Shown here in pieces: positions 1 through 9,000 of a stretch of 64,000 bases of DNA (position 1 is the stretch's first letter; each line of letters opens with the position of its first letter). The stretch is from Desulfoferula mesophila (GTDB lineage: Bacteria > Desulfobacterota > Desulfarculia > Desulfarculales > Desulfarculaceae), in the NCBI RefSeq assembly GCF_037076455.1, contig NZ_AP028679.1, positions 1,565,501-1,629,500 on the forward strand. The letters are read 5' to 3'. Below the pieces are notes generated by a model. That model saw nothing but the letters and a program-made list of their open reading frames with translations. It was not told the origin of the DNA and ran no database searches. A program made the translations under genes and the position numbers.

Positions 1-2
1 TG

Positions 3-446
3 GTGGACGAGGGCCTGGAAGCCGGGGAGCTCAAGCCCAGCGCCCTGGCCAGGCAGGTGGCCGGGACCACGGGCCTGGGGCGCGAAGAGGTTTATCAGAT
101 CATCCTGGAAAGCCGGGAGCAGGCGAAGCAATACGGGGACGAGGCAGTGATCCAAGGAGACAGCAGCGCAGAAGAACCCCAGGAACGTCGGCTCCTGGTG
201 GCCAACAGCCTGGGACTGCACGCCCGTGCGGCGGCCAAGATCACCGAGGCGGTCAGCCGCTTCGCTTGCCAAGTGACTTTGCACAAAGGGGAGGTGGAGG
301 CCGACGCCTCCAGCGTGCTCTCCATCCTGGGGCTGGACGCCCCCAGGGGAAGCCAGGTAGTGGCCAGGGCGGAAGGTCCCCAGGCCCGGGAGGCCCTGGA
401 CGCTCTGGATAAGCTTTTCGCCGGGTTGTTTGGAGAGGGTCGTTGA
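3..446 (+). CDS. ptsH: RsmI-like C-terminal tail joined in frame to HPr phosphocarrier (5' partial)
   Basis: The reading frame is open at the window edge, so the true start is probably upstream. Residues 10-37 resemble the C-terminal helical region of RsmI (16S rRNA C1402 2'-O-methyltransferase). Residues 62-147 are an HPr domain, the phosphocarrier that takes phosphate from PEP via EI. His73 sits in NSLGLHARAAAK, with Arg75 conserved, but the usual Pro after Arg is Ala76. Ser104 lies 31 residues after the His, matching the regulatory Ser46 site. No stop separates the two parts. A GTG at 147 (codon 49), preceded by GGGGACGAGG, could start a separate HPr. The stop overlaps the ptsI start (TTGA). 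No PTS permease is visible, so a regulatory PTS is likely. HPr is certain; the fusion depends on sequence to the left. Confidence 0.8.
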   Translation: MDEGLEAGELKPSALARQVAGTTGLGREEVYQIILESREQAKQYGDEAVIQGDSSAEEPQERRLLVANSLGLHARAAAKITEAVSRFACQVTLHKGEVEADASSVLSILGLDAPRGSQVVARAEGPQAREALDALDKLFAGLFGEGR

Positions 447-2227
447 GTTTCAGCGCCGAAAAAATCATGCACGGCGTGGGGGCCAGCCCCGGCATCGCCA
501 TAGGGCGGGCCCTGGTGGTCAGCCGCAGCCCCGTGCAGGTGCCCTACCGCCCCCTGGCCGAGGACCAGGTGGAGGGCGAGGTGGAGCGCTTCCGCCGGGC
601 GGTGGAGGCGGCTCGTAGCGAGCTCAACGCGGCCAAGGAAGAGTTGGGCCCGGATCTGGCCGACTACGCCTACATCATAGAGGCCCATTTGGGCATCCTG
701 GGCGACAAGATGATCTCCCACCGCTCGGAAGAGTTGATCCGCTCCCAGCTCATCAACGCCGAGTGGGCCCTGGGACTGGCCGAGGCCGAAGCCAAGGCCA
801 TCTTCGACAAGGTCAAGGACAATTACATCCGCTCTCGGGCCTCGGACGTGGAATACGTGGCCGGGCAGGTGCTCCGGCACCTAGCGGGTCACAACGGCAT
901 CGAGCTGTCGACCATCCGCGAAAAGGTGGTGGTGGTGGCCCACGACCTGAGCCCGGCCGAGACCACCCAGATGGACCTGGGCTGGATCATGGGCTTTGTC
1001 ACCGACATGGGCGGCCCCACCAGCCACACGGCCATCATGGCCCAGGCCAAGGCCATACCGGCCGTGGTCGGTCTGGAGCGGGTCAGCGCCGAGGTGGCCA
1101 GCGGCGACTTCGTCATCGTCGACGGCTCCAACGGCACCATAATCGTGCATCCCGACGAGGAAACCCTGCACGATTACCGGGACAAGCAGGAAGCCTACGA
1201 GATCTACGCCCAGGAGATCCTGGCCCAGGCCCACCTGCCGGCGGCCACCATGGACGGCCGCCGCCTGGAGGTGGGGGCTAACATCGAGCTGGCCGAGGAG
1301 GTGAGCACCGCGCTCACCTATGGGGCCGAGGCGGTGGGCCTGTTCCGCACCGAGTTCCTCTACGTGAGCCAAAAGGCCCTGCCCACCGAGGAGGAGCTGC
1401 TGGCCAGCTTCGTGACCGTGGCCCAGCGTCTGGAAGGGCGGCCGGTGAACATCCGCACCCTGGACATCGGGGGCGACAAGTTCGCCAGCTCCCTGGAGTT
1501 GGCCCCGGAGATCAACCCGGCCCTGGGCCTTAGGGCCATCCGCTACTGCCTCAAGGAGCCTTCGCTGTTCCGCACCCAGCTCCGGGCCATTCTGCGGGCC
1601 TCGGTGTACGGCCAGGTGCGGGTGATGTTCCCGCTCATCTCCGGGGTGGGCGAGCTGTTGCAGGCCCGCCAGATGCTGGAGGAGGTCAAAGCGGAGCTGG
1701 CCGCCGAGGGGACGCCCTTTGACCCGGATCTCAAGGTGGGCATCATGATCGAGGTGCCCTCGGCGGTGGCCGTGGCCGACCTTTTGGCCCAGCACGCCGA
1801 CTTTTTCTCCATCGGCACCAACGACCTGATCCAATACGCCCTGGCCATCGACCGGGTCAACGAATACGTGGCCCATCTGTACCAGCCCCTGCACCCGGCG
1901 GTGCTCCGGATGGTGCGCCAGGTGGTGGACGCGGCCCACGGCGCGGGCATACCCGTGGGCATGTGCGGCGAGATGGCCGGCGACGCCAACGAGGCGCCCC
2001 TGCTTTTGGGCCTGGGCCTGGATTCGCTGTCCATGAACCCCCTGGCCATCCCCCGGGTGAAGCAGGTGCTGCGCCTGGCCTCGGCCGGGGAATGGGCCGG
2101 CCTGGCCGACCAGGCCCTGGGCTATGCCACCGCCGCCGAGGTGAGCCGCTTCATGGACGCCCAGCTGGGCAAGCACTTCCCCGAGGTTTTGACCCCGCGC
2201 ACCCCCCTGCCCAAAGACATGGGCTAG
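443..2227 (+). CDS. ptsI: Phosphoenolpyruvate-protein phosphotransferase (enzyme I)
   Basis: Cytosolic enzyme I, which autophosphorylates from PEP and passes phosphate to HPr. At 594 residues it is close to the usual length of about 575. The phospho-histidine is His195 in GGPTSHTAIMA. The PEP-binding segments follow: FRTEF (301-305), DIGGDK (341-346), MIEVPSAV and FSIGTNDLIQYA (455-466). The acid/base Cys is C508 in MCGEMAGD. The chosen start is TTG 443, which overlaps the HPr stop and follows GGAGAGGG. An ATG at codon 9 is a less likely alternative. It is translationally coupled to the HPr gene and followed 15 nt later by smpB. With no EIIB/C/D genes nearby, it probably drives a regulatory or mannose-type PTS encoded elsewhere. 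Confidence 0.97.
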   Translation: MSFSAEKIMHGVGASPGIAIGRALVVSRSPVQVPYRPLAEDQVEGEVERFRRAVEAARSELNAAKEELGPDLADYAYIIEAHLGILGDKMISHRSEELIRSQLINAEWALGLAEAEAKAIFDKVKDNYIRSRASDVEYVAGQVLRHLAGHNGIELSTIREKVVVVAHDLSPAETTQMDLGWIMGFVTDMGGPTSHTAIMAQAKAIPAVVGLERVSAEVASGDFVIVDGSNGTIIVHPDEETLHDYRDKQEAYEIYAQEILAQAHLPAATMDGRRLEVGANIELAEEVSTALTYGAEAVGLFRTEFLYVSQKALPTEEELLASFVTVAQRLEGRPVNIRTLDIGGDKFASSLELAPEINPALGLRAIRYCLKEPSLFRTQLRAILRASVYGQVRVMFPLISGVGELLQARQMLEEVKAELAAEGTPFDPDLKVGIMIEVPSAVAVADLLAQHADFFSIGTNDLIQYALAIDRVNEYVAHLYQPLHPAVLRMVRQVVDAAHGAGIPVGMCGEMAGDANEAPLLLGLGLDSLSMNPLAIPRVKQVLRLASAGEWAGLADQALGYATAAEVSRFMDAQLGKHFPEVLTPRTPLPKDMG

Positions 2228-2242
2228 GGCCACCGGAGCACC

Positions 2243-2698
2243 ATGGAAAGCGGCAACATCAAGATAGTGGCCCGCAACAAAAAGGCTCGTTTCGATTACG
2301 AGCTGAGCGACCGCTTCGAGGCGGGCCTGGTGCTTACGGGCACCGAGGTGAAATCTCTGCGCATGGGCAAGGCCAGCCTGGGCGAGGCCTACGCCAAGAT
2401 CAGCAACGGGGAGGCCTGGCTGGTGGGCTGCCAGATCCAGCCCTATCCCTTTGCCTATTACGACAATCATGAGCCCACCCGTCAGCGCAAGCTGTTGTTG
2501 CACAAGCGGGAGCTTAGCCGCCTGGGGGCAAAGTTGGCCGAACAGGGCTACAGCCTCATCCCCACGGCCCTGTATTTCAAGCGGGGCAAGGCCAAGGTGG
2601 AACTGGCCCTGGCCAGGGGCAAGAAAAAGCACGACAAGCGAGCCAGCATTAAAAAACGTGAACAAGAGAGGGAAATGGCCCGCGCCCTGAAGCACTAA
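2243..2698 (+). CDS. smpB: SsrA-binding protein SmpB
   Basis: SmpB binds the tRNA-like domain of tmRNA and brings it to stalled ribosomes for trans-translation. At 151 residues it has the standard length. Diagnostic segments are the N-terminal IVARNKKARFDYEL, the GTEVKSLR loop with LGEAYAKI, and the basic C-terminal tail rich in Lys/Arg (RGKKKHDKRASIKKRE) that enters the decoding centre. It starts at ATG 2243, 15 nt after ptsI, and is probably cotranscribed with it. No ssrA gene was found in the following 212-nt gap, although the two are neighbours in some genomes. That gap is AT-rich and contains a weak hairpin (2757-2775) that might end transcription. Confidence 0.97.
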   Translation: MESGNIKIVARNKKARFDYELSDRFEAGLVLTGTEVKSLRMGKASLGEAYAKISNGEAWLVGCQIQPYPFAYYDNHEPTRQRKLLLHKRELSRLGAKLAEQGYSLIPTALYFKRGKAKVELALARGKKKHDKRASIKKREQEREMARALKH

Positions 2699-2822
2699 AT
2701 CCTGCCAATGTTTATCTGGGCAAATCTTTAGCATAAGCCAATAACTACGCGATGTTACGAATAAATATTTCGTAGCCCGCCGCTAATGGTATTATTTCAT
2801 AGGTTTTATCAAGGAATTAGCG

Positions 2823-2851
2823 TTGACAGGTTTATCCCCCACGGATATATT
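2823..2851 (+). promoter_or_regulatory. Near-consensus sigma-70 promoter for the mnmA operon
   Basis: TTGACA at 2823-2828, a 17-nt spacer and TATATT at 2846-2851 fit the housekeeping consensus almost exactly. A start near 2858 would give a leader of about 50 nt to the TTG start of mnmA at 2911. It lies in the only clearly AT-rich gap of the left flank. No operator palindrome for the downstream Rrf2 regulator is obvious, but the promoter region is a natural site for autoregulation. Confidence 0.75.
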
Positions 2852-2910
2852 CTTAATTCTCCCTAAAGACCATGCGCGCTCTATGAATTTGACGACAGGG
2901 GGAAAGAAAA

Positions 2911-3957
2911 TTGGCGAAGCTAGCAGTGGCCATGAGCGGAGGCGTGGACTCCTCATTGGCCGCGCTTGTTTTAAAGCAGGCCGGGCACCAGGTGGTGGGG
3001 CTCAGCCTGCGCTTGGGCGCCGGGCCTGACCGGGCCTGGAGCGCCGGGGCCGAGGCGGCAAGCCAAATTGGCCTGGAGCATCGGGTAGTTGAGGCTGCCG
3101 GTCCCTTTGAGCAGCGGGTCTTGGGCCCGGTGGCGGCGGCCTATGCCGCGGGGTTGACCCCCAATCCCTGCGCCCTGTGCAACGCCCGGGTGAAGCTGCC
3201 CCTGCTCTGGGAAACGGCGCGGGAGATGGACTGCGAGGCCCTGGCCACCGGCCACTACGCCCGGCTGGAAACGACTCCGGGAGGGCCGCGCCTGGCCGAG
3301 GCCGAGGACCGGGGCAAAAGCCAGGCCTATTTTTTGGCGCAGGTGGAGCCCAAGCTCTTGGCGCGCCTGGTCTTTCCCCTGGGGGAGATGCGCAAGGAGC
3401 AGGTCCGCCGCCTGGCCGCCCAGCATGGTCTGGCGGCCGCCCAGAGGCCCGAGAGCCAGGACTGCTGTTTCCTGCCCCCCGGCGGGTGGGACGAGTTCAT
3501 GGCCCAGCGGGGCGCGATTCGGCCCGGGGTGTTGGAAGACGCCGGAGGCCGGGAGCTGGGGCGGCACCAGGGGCTGCACCGCTTCACCGTGGGCCAGAGG
3601 CGGGGGCTGGGACTGGCCATGGGCCAGCCGGTGTACGTGACCGGCCTGGACGGCGAGCGCGCCGCGGTAAGGGTGGGCCCCAGGACGGAACTGGCTACTC
3701 TTGGATTGGAAGCCGTGCAACCCCTCTGGCATCGGCCTCCCCGCGAAGATGAAGTTTTAACGGTGCGGTACCGTTATTCCCACCCCGGCGTCGAGTGCCG
3801 GGTGGAGCTTAATGGACAGGGCTTGCGAGCCAGTTTCGCCCAGGAACAAGGGGCGGTGGCTCCGGGTCAGTTGGCGGTTTTTTACCGGGCCCGTACAATC
3901 GTGGGCTCGGCTTGGATTGACAAAGCCATACAATCAGTAAGGATAGGTACAACATGA
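2911..3957 (+). CDS. mnmA: tRNA-specific 2-thiouridylase MnmA
   Basis: Adenylates U34 of tRNA(Lys/Glu/Gln) and replaces the 2-oxygen with sulfur from a persulfide relay, in the cytosol. The PP-loop is SGGVDSS at residues 9-15. The catalytic cysteines are C90 in TPNPCALCN and C186 in ESQDCCF. TGHYARLE (113-120) is also typical. At 348 residues it is slightly short. The start is TTG 2911, chosen because ACAGGGGGAAAG lies just upstream and the PP-loop then falls at the expected position. The stop overlaps the Rrf2 gene start (ATGA). It is first in an operon whose other genes handle Fe-S sensing and homocysteine synthesis, so the unit looks devoted to sulfur transfer. Confidence 0.95.
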   Translation: MAKLAVAMSGGVDSSLAALVLKQAGHQVVGLSLRLGAGPDRAWSAGAEAASQIGLEHRVVEAAGPFEQRVLGPVAAAYAAGLTPNPCALCNARVKLPLLWETAREMDCEALATGHYARLETTPGGPRLAEAEDRGKSQAYFLAQVEPKLLARLVFPLGEMRKEQVRRLAAQHGLAAAQRPESQDCCFLPPGGWDEFMAQRGAIRPGVLEDAGGRELGRHQGLHRFTVGQRRGLGLAMGQPVYVTGLDGERAAVRVGPRTELATLGLEAVQPLWHRPPREDEVLTVRYRYSHPGVECRVELNGQGLRASFAQEQGAVAPGQLAVFYRARTIVGSAWIDKAIQSVRIGTT

Positions 3958-4406
3958 AACTTTCCACAAGAGGACGCTACGGAGTACGGGCCATGTTGGA
4001 ACTGGCCATCAACTCGGGCAAGGGCCCGGTGCCCCTGCGGGATCTGGCCGCGCGCCAGGAAATCTCGGCCAAGTACCTTGAGCAGTTGCTAATCCCCCTC
4101 AAGGGCGCGGGCCTGGTAAAGAGCGTGCGCGGCGCGCGCGGCGGCTATCTGCTTTCCAGCGACCCGGAGAGCATCTCCCTGTATGATATCGTCCGCAGCC
4201 TGGAAGGGCCCCTGGCCCCGGTGGAGTGCGTGCAGGACGCCAATTATTGCGATCGCGTGGGCGGCTGCACCGTGCACATGGTGTGGGGCGACATGGGACA
4301 GTTGCTGGTGGACTTCCTTTCCAACATTTCCCTGGCCGAGATGGTTCGGCGGCAAAAGGAAAAGGATCGGACCTGCCAGGCGGCAGAGGCTGTGGCAGCA
4401 GGCTAA
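3954..4406 (+). CDS. Rrf2-family Fe-S transcriptional regulator (IscR-like)
   Basis: A 150-residue winged-helix regulator of the Rrf2 family. The N-terminal MKLSTRGRYGVRAMLELA, the recognition region ISAKYLEQLL (37-46) and the wing RGARGGYLL (59-67) match IscR/CymR-type proteins. Cysteines C92, C99 and C105 nearly match the C92/C98/C104 ligands of IscR, so it probably binds a [2Fe-2S] cluster. It overlaps mnmA by 4 nt and is followed 16 nt later by the homocysteine gene. Its place in the operon suggests autoregulation and control of sulfur or Fe-S genes. The true regulon cannot be read from here. Confidence 0.9.
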   Translation: MKLSTRGRYGVRAMLELAINSGKGPVPLRDLAARQEISAKYLEQLLIPLKGAGLVKSVRGARGGYLLSSDPESISLYDIVRSLEGPLAPVECVQDANYCDRVGGCTVHMVWGDMGQLLVDFLSNISLAEMVRRQKEKDRTCQAAEAVAAG

Positions 4407-4422
4407 ACATAAGGAGACAGCG

Positions 4423-5598
4423 ATGAGAAGCCTCGAGGAGATCAACGACAAGATAAAGTCGGGCAAGGTAGTGGTGGTCACGGCCGAAGAGGTCGTGGAC
4501 ATGGTGAAGGAACAGGGGGTCAAGAAGACCGCCCGAATGGTTGACGTGGTTACCACCGGCACCTTTGGGCCCATGTGCTCCTCGGGGATCTACTTCAACA
4601 TAAAGCAGTCCACGCCCAAGATAAAGTGCGGGGGCGGCAGGGTCACCGTGGACGGGGTTGCCGCCTACGCCGGCTGGGCCGCCGCCGACATCTTGTTGGG
4701 TTGCTCGGCCATGACCGACGAAGACCCGCGCAACGCGGTCTACCCCGGCCTGTTCAAGTTCGGCGGGGCCCACGTTATCCAAAAGCTGGTGTCCGGGGAG
4801 AAGGTCCGGGTGCAGGTGCGCACCTATGGCACCGACTGCTACCCGCGCAAGGAATACGACGCCGAGTTGGGCCTGGAAGACATGAACAACGCGGTGCTGT
4901 TCGACCCCCGCAACGCCTACCAGCTCTACAACGTGGCGGTGAACCTGAGCGAGCGCACCATCTACACCTACATGGGCGTGCTCAAGCCGCGCCTGGGCAA
5001 CGCCAACTTTGCCACCTGCGGGGCCTTGAGCCCCCTACTCAACGACCCCAAGCTGCGCACCCTGGGCATAGGCACCCGCATCTTCTTGGGCGGGGGCGAG
5101 GGGTACGTGGTCTGGCCGGGGACCCAGCACGTGGCCGAGCCGGAGCGCGATGAAAAGGGCCTGCCCCTGACCCCCTCGGCCACCCTGGCGGTGATCGGCG
5201 ACCTCAAGGGCATGAAAGAGCGTTACCTGCGGGCCGCCTCCATCGCCGGCTACGGATCCTCCCTGTCCGTGGGCCTAGGCATTCCCCTGCCGGTGGTGGA
5301 CGAGGAAGTCATCGCCTACGCGGCGGTGACCGACCAGGACATCACCTTCCCCGTGGTGGATTATTCCGAGGCCTATCCCCTGGGCCGGCCCGGAGCCCTG
5401 GGCAGGGTCTCCATGGCCCAGCTCATGAGCGGGTCGGTCGAGGTGGACGGCAAGAAGTTGCCCACCGGCGGACTGGCCAGCCGGGCCCGGGGCCGCGAGG
5501 TGGCCTTGCTGCTCAAGGAGCGCATCGCCCAGGGCACCTTCTTGCTCACCCGGCCCTCGGCCGCCCTCCCCGGGGCCGAGTTGGCCCCAGGCCTGTAG
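4423..5598 (+). CDS. Homocysteine biosynthesis protein (DUF39/COG1900), aspartate-semialdehyde sulfurtransferase subunit
   Basis: A 391-residue DUF39/COG1900 protein. Members of this family, with a NIL/ferredoxin partner, make homocysteine from aspartate semialdehyde and sulfide in methanogens and sulfate reducers, bypassing O-acyl-homoserine. Conserved-looking cysteines include C52 (GPMCSSG), C69 (KCGGG), C94 (LGCSAM) and C139 (GTDCYP). Gly-rich stretches such as RIFLGGGEGYVVWPGTQH are typical. It starts at ATG 4423 behind AAGGAG; an upstream in-frame extension overlaps the Rrf2 gene and is rejected. The partner gene follows 29 nt later. A third component seen in some genomes (COG2122, ApbE-like) is not in this window. 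Confidence 0.9.
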   Translation: MRSLEEINDKIKSGKVVVVTAEEVVDMVKEQGVKKTARMVDVVTTGTFGPMCSSGIYFNIKQSTPKIKCGGGRVTVDGVAAYAGWAAADILLGCSAMTDEDPRNAVYPGLFKFGGAHVIQKLVSGEKVRVQVRTYGTDCYPRKEYDAELGLEDMNNAVLFDPRNAYQLYNVAVNLSERTIYTYMGVLKPRLGNANFATCGALSPLLNDPKLRTLGIGTRIFLGGGEGYVVWPGTQHVAEPERDEKGLPLTPSATLAVIGDLKGMKERYLRAASIAGYGSSLSVGLGIPLPVVDEEVIAYAAVTDQDITFPVVDYSEAYPLGRPGALGRVSMAQLMSGSVEVDGKKLPTGGLASRARGREVALLLKERIAQGTFLLTRPSAALPGAELAPGL

Positions 5599-5627
5599 CA
5601 ACACCACCGCGAGAAAGGAACAGGGCC

Positions 5628-6035
5628 ATGGTCAAGAAAAAACTGGTTCTAAGCTTTCCCCCCCGGCTCACCCAGCAGCCGGTCACGTACGATTTGATCC
5701 GCAAGTTCGACCTGCAAGTGAACATCCTGCGGGCTCGGGTGGTTCCCCGGGAAAGGGGCCGCATCGTCATGGAGCTCAAGGGCTCGGCCAAGGACATCAA
5801 GGCCGGCCTGGAGTACCTGGAGGAGCAGGGCGTGCAGGTGGACCCCATGGTCCAGGAGATGCGCCATTACAGCGACAAATGCGTGCAGTGCACCGCCTGC
5901 ACCGCGATGTGCCCCACCGACGCCCTGACCATAGAGCCGGTGAGCCGGGAGATCATATTCGAGCCCTCCCATTGCATCATGTGCGAGTCCTGCATCGCCG
6001 CCTGCTCGTATGGGGCCATGGAAAGCCAGTTTTAA
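5628..6035 (+). CDS. NIL-domain di-[4Fe-4S] ferredoxin, homocysteine-synthesis partner
   Basis: A 135-residue protein with an N-terminal NIL domain (about 5-77) and two [4Fe-4S] motifs: C85-x2-C88-x2-C91-x3-C95 and C116-x2-C119-x2-C122-x3-C126. The DUF39 plus NIL/ferredoxin pairing is the known two-protein homocysteine system, in which this subunit supplies electrons or a cluster for sulfur transfer. NIL domains are otherwise found at the C terminus of methionine ABC transporters as ligand sensors. Its ATG is preceded by GAGAAAGGAACAGGGCC. It is last in the sulfur operon. The next 48 nt hold a G/C-rich inverted repeat and no clear T-tract. Confidence 0.9.
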   Translation: MVKKKLVLSFPPRLTQQPVTYDLIRKFDLQVNILRARVVPRERGRIVMELKGSAKDIKAGLEYLEEQGVQVDPMVQEMRHYSDKCVQCTACTAMCPTDALTIEPVSREIIFEPSHCIMCESCIAACSYGAMESQF

Positions 6036-6083
6036 CAGCGTCCGCCGCTTGACCGGGGCGGCGCCCGCGCCGCACAATGCCCC

Positions 6084-9000
6084 ATGACCTTGGGACGTCA
6101 CATACCTCCCCGGCGCCTGGTCCTGGCCGCTTTTTTGCTGCTGGGCCTGGGGCTGCGCCTGTGGGGCCTGGATTGGGAATGCCCCGTTCTGGGGGGCAGC
6201 GCTCCCGAGCAATGGGGCTGGCGGGTTATCGATGAGCTGAGCTGGTCCTCGCCGGTCTACCCCGGACTCATCACCCAGGCCTTTTTCTCCCTGGCCGCCC
6301 TGTTTCAGGGCGCCGTTTCCCTTATCGCCGACGGCCTGGCCCTGTTGACGGGCCAGGTCCGCTTTGTGGGGGAATGGTCCCTGGACGCGCGCCTGGCCGG
6401 CCGCCTGTGCGTCGCCCTGCTGGGGGCCGGGCAGATTCCACTTGCCTATCTGCTGGGCCGCCGCTGTTTCGACAGCGTGGCCGCCGGCCTGTTGGCCGCC
6501 GCGGTGGTGGCGGTCAGCCCCCTGCTGGTGGCCCAGAGCCATTACCTTTCCCTGGAAACTCCCCTGGGCTTTTTGGGCCTGCTGGCGGCCTTGTTGGCCT
6601 GGCGGGCCATGGACGATCCCCGTAAGGGGATCATGGCCTCCTTGGGCCTGGTCCTGGGCCTGGCCGCCGCCACTTCGGCCCTGGGCCTGCTCCTCTGGCC
6701 CCTGGGACTGGCCGCCTGCTGGGCCGCCGGGCCCGAAGTAAAACGCCCGGCCTCGCGCCGCCGGGGGCTTTGGTTGCTGTGCCTGGCGGGCGGTTTGCTC
6801 GTGGGGCTGGCCTTGGGCGCCCCGGCCCTGTGGTGGCCCCAGGAAAACGGCGCCCCCTGGGGCATGGAAAGCCTGGGGGTGCTGTGGCCGGCCTGGGGCG
6901 ACTGGGGCTCTTTGATCCAGGAACGGCTGCTGGGCCAAAGCAGGGTGCTGCTGGGTTGGGAGAGCCTGGAGATCGCCGTGCTGTGGCTGGTGGCGGTGTT
7001 GGTGCTAATCAAAAAGCGGCAGGGACGCCGCCTGGTGGTGGCCCTGAGCCCGGTGCTGCCCTGCCTTTTGGCCATCTCCTGGCCCGGCACCAGCGGCCAG
7101 GGTTGGCTGGCCCTGTGGCTGCCCCTGGCCCTGGTCATCGCGGTGTGGCCCCTGGTGCTTCTCTGTCGCCGCCTGCCCTCCTTTGCCTGGCAGGTGGCCG
7201 CGGTGGGGGTGTTGCTCGCCGCCATCGCCCTGGGCGGCGCCTGGCGCTCGTCCGGGGTGAGCTACATGTTCTGGCAGGAAGGCACGGTGGCCGCGGCGCG
7301 GTTCTGGCTGGAGAGCAACCTGCCTCCCGGCGCAGCGGTTCTGGCGGGCCCCGGCGCTCCCTTGGATATTTTTCCCGGTGCGCGTTCGTGGCAGCCCGGT
7401 CAGGAGACGGACGACGCCTATCTGGTGCTGGAGGCCAACCGGGCCGCCGACGAACAGGGCGGAGACCGCCTGGCCGAGTACCTGGCCACTCGCCAACCCT
7501 TGCAGCGCTTCGACCTCAAAGGCGCCTGGTCCCGCGGCCTATGGGGGCTGGGCCCGGTTTCCCTGGAGATGCTCAACCCCACCCTGGCGGTATACGCCCC
7601 CGTCTCCCGGGCCCGGGTGCGCGAGCCGCTGGCCCTGGACCGCCCGCCGGTGGGAGCCGGCCGCTCCTATGGGCTGATCTATCAGACCGGCACGCCCTAC
7701 AGCCGCGATGACGGGGCCATGTTGACTCCGTCGGACGGCAAGGTGGTGCGGGTGTTGCGCCCCCAGGGAGGGCCCCCGCCGGTGGCCCTGCGCCTGCGCA
7801 ACCTGGGGGGCGAGCTGCTCCAGGCCCACCTGACCCAGGGCCCCTGGCACCACCGCCACCTTACCCTCTACCCCGGCCAGCAAATGGATATGGCCCTGGG
7901 GGTGCGGGGTTGGCCGCCCATGGTGACGGGCCTGTATCCGGTCAAGCTGACGCTGGGCAATAAGGGGGTTTTGTGGGCTCGCCTGCTTTCCGACCCCTTG
8001 TTGCTGGGCAAACTGGAAATGGAGGCCGGGCGCTGGGGCCAGGCGCAAAAGTGGCTGGAGCTGGCGGCGCAAAAACAGGAAGGCTTCGAGGCCTTGAGTA
8101 TGCTGGCCGGGGCCCTGGCCCGGCAAAACAAGCTCAAGGAGGCCTCCGCGGCCCTGTACCAGTTGGATTTCATATCCCCCGCCCGCTACCTTTCCTTGGC
8201 CAAGGAGGTGAAGGACCGGGCCTGGCGCGAGAGATTGGCCCAACTCACCGGATATGACCTGGATCTGTTGGAGCGGGCCACTTCCTTGGACTACGAGATA
8301 TTGGGCGCGCTCTACCTGGGCGACGAACGCCCGGTGAGCCTGCAGGGCAGGGGTTTCACCGGCAGCCTGCGCCGCGATCCCTCAAGCGATGGGTTGATGC
8401 TCAACCTGTGGCTGAAGGCCCCATGGCCCCAGGGCCAGTGGAAGGTCGTGGTTAAGCTGCGCGGCCAGAACCAGGACGACCCGGAGCGCGTCCTGGGGCG
8501 GGCGGAACTGAGGGCCGTGGAGCCCCAGGGCAGCCGTTTGGTGGCCCAAGAGGAGATAACCGCCCAAAGCCTGGAGGAGGGCGGCCTGGAAATGCCCTTC
8601 CGCCTGGGCCAAGACGGCAACCGCCTGGAATTGCGCCTGCACCTGGCCCAGGGCGCGGGTCTGAGCCTGCAGGGCCTGCGGGTGGGGGCCGATATTCAGG
8701 GCCACATGCGCCGCATCCTGCTTTGGTACTACGACGCCCGGGGCTTGGTGGCCCTGGGGGCGGGGCAGCACCAGGAGGCGGTCAAGGCCTTCCAGTCCCT
8801 GTTGAAGCTTTTTCCCACCTATCGGGCCGCCTACCTGCCCCTGGCCCGCTCCCTGCTGGAACTCGGCCAGCTGGAGCAGGCCGCCCAGGTAACCAGTCTG
8901 GCCGAGGAGGCCTACCACGCCTTCCCCGATCATTTGGCCAGGGTGGCCGCCCTGTACAAGGACCTGCGCCAACAAGGCGCCCTTGAAAGGGTGGAAACGA

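Noticed and set aside
881-2734. Long minus-strand ORF of 617 codons opposite ptsI and smpB
   Set aside because: Shadow frame of G/C-rich genes; His/Gly/Gln-rich translation with no domain, and ptsI and smpB are certain on the other strand.
2699-2910. Possible tmRNA (ssrA) next to smpB
   Set aside because: The gap is too short for tmRNA and lacks tRNA-like ends; it holds a promoter instead.
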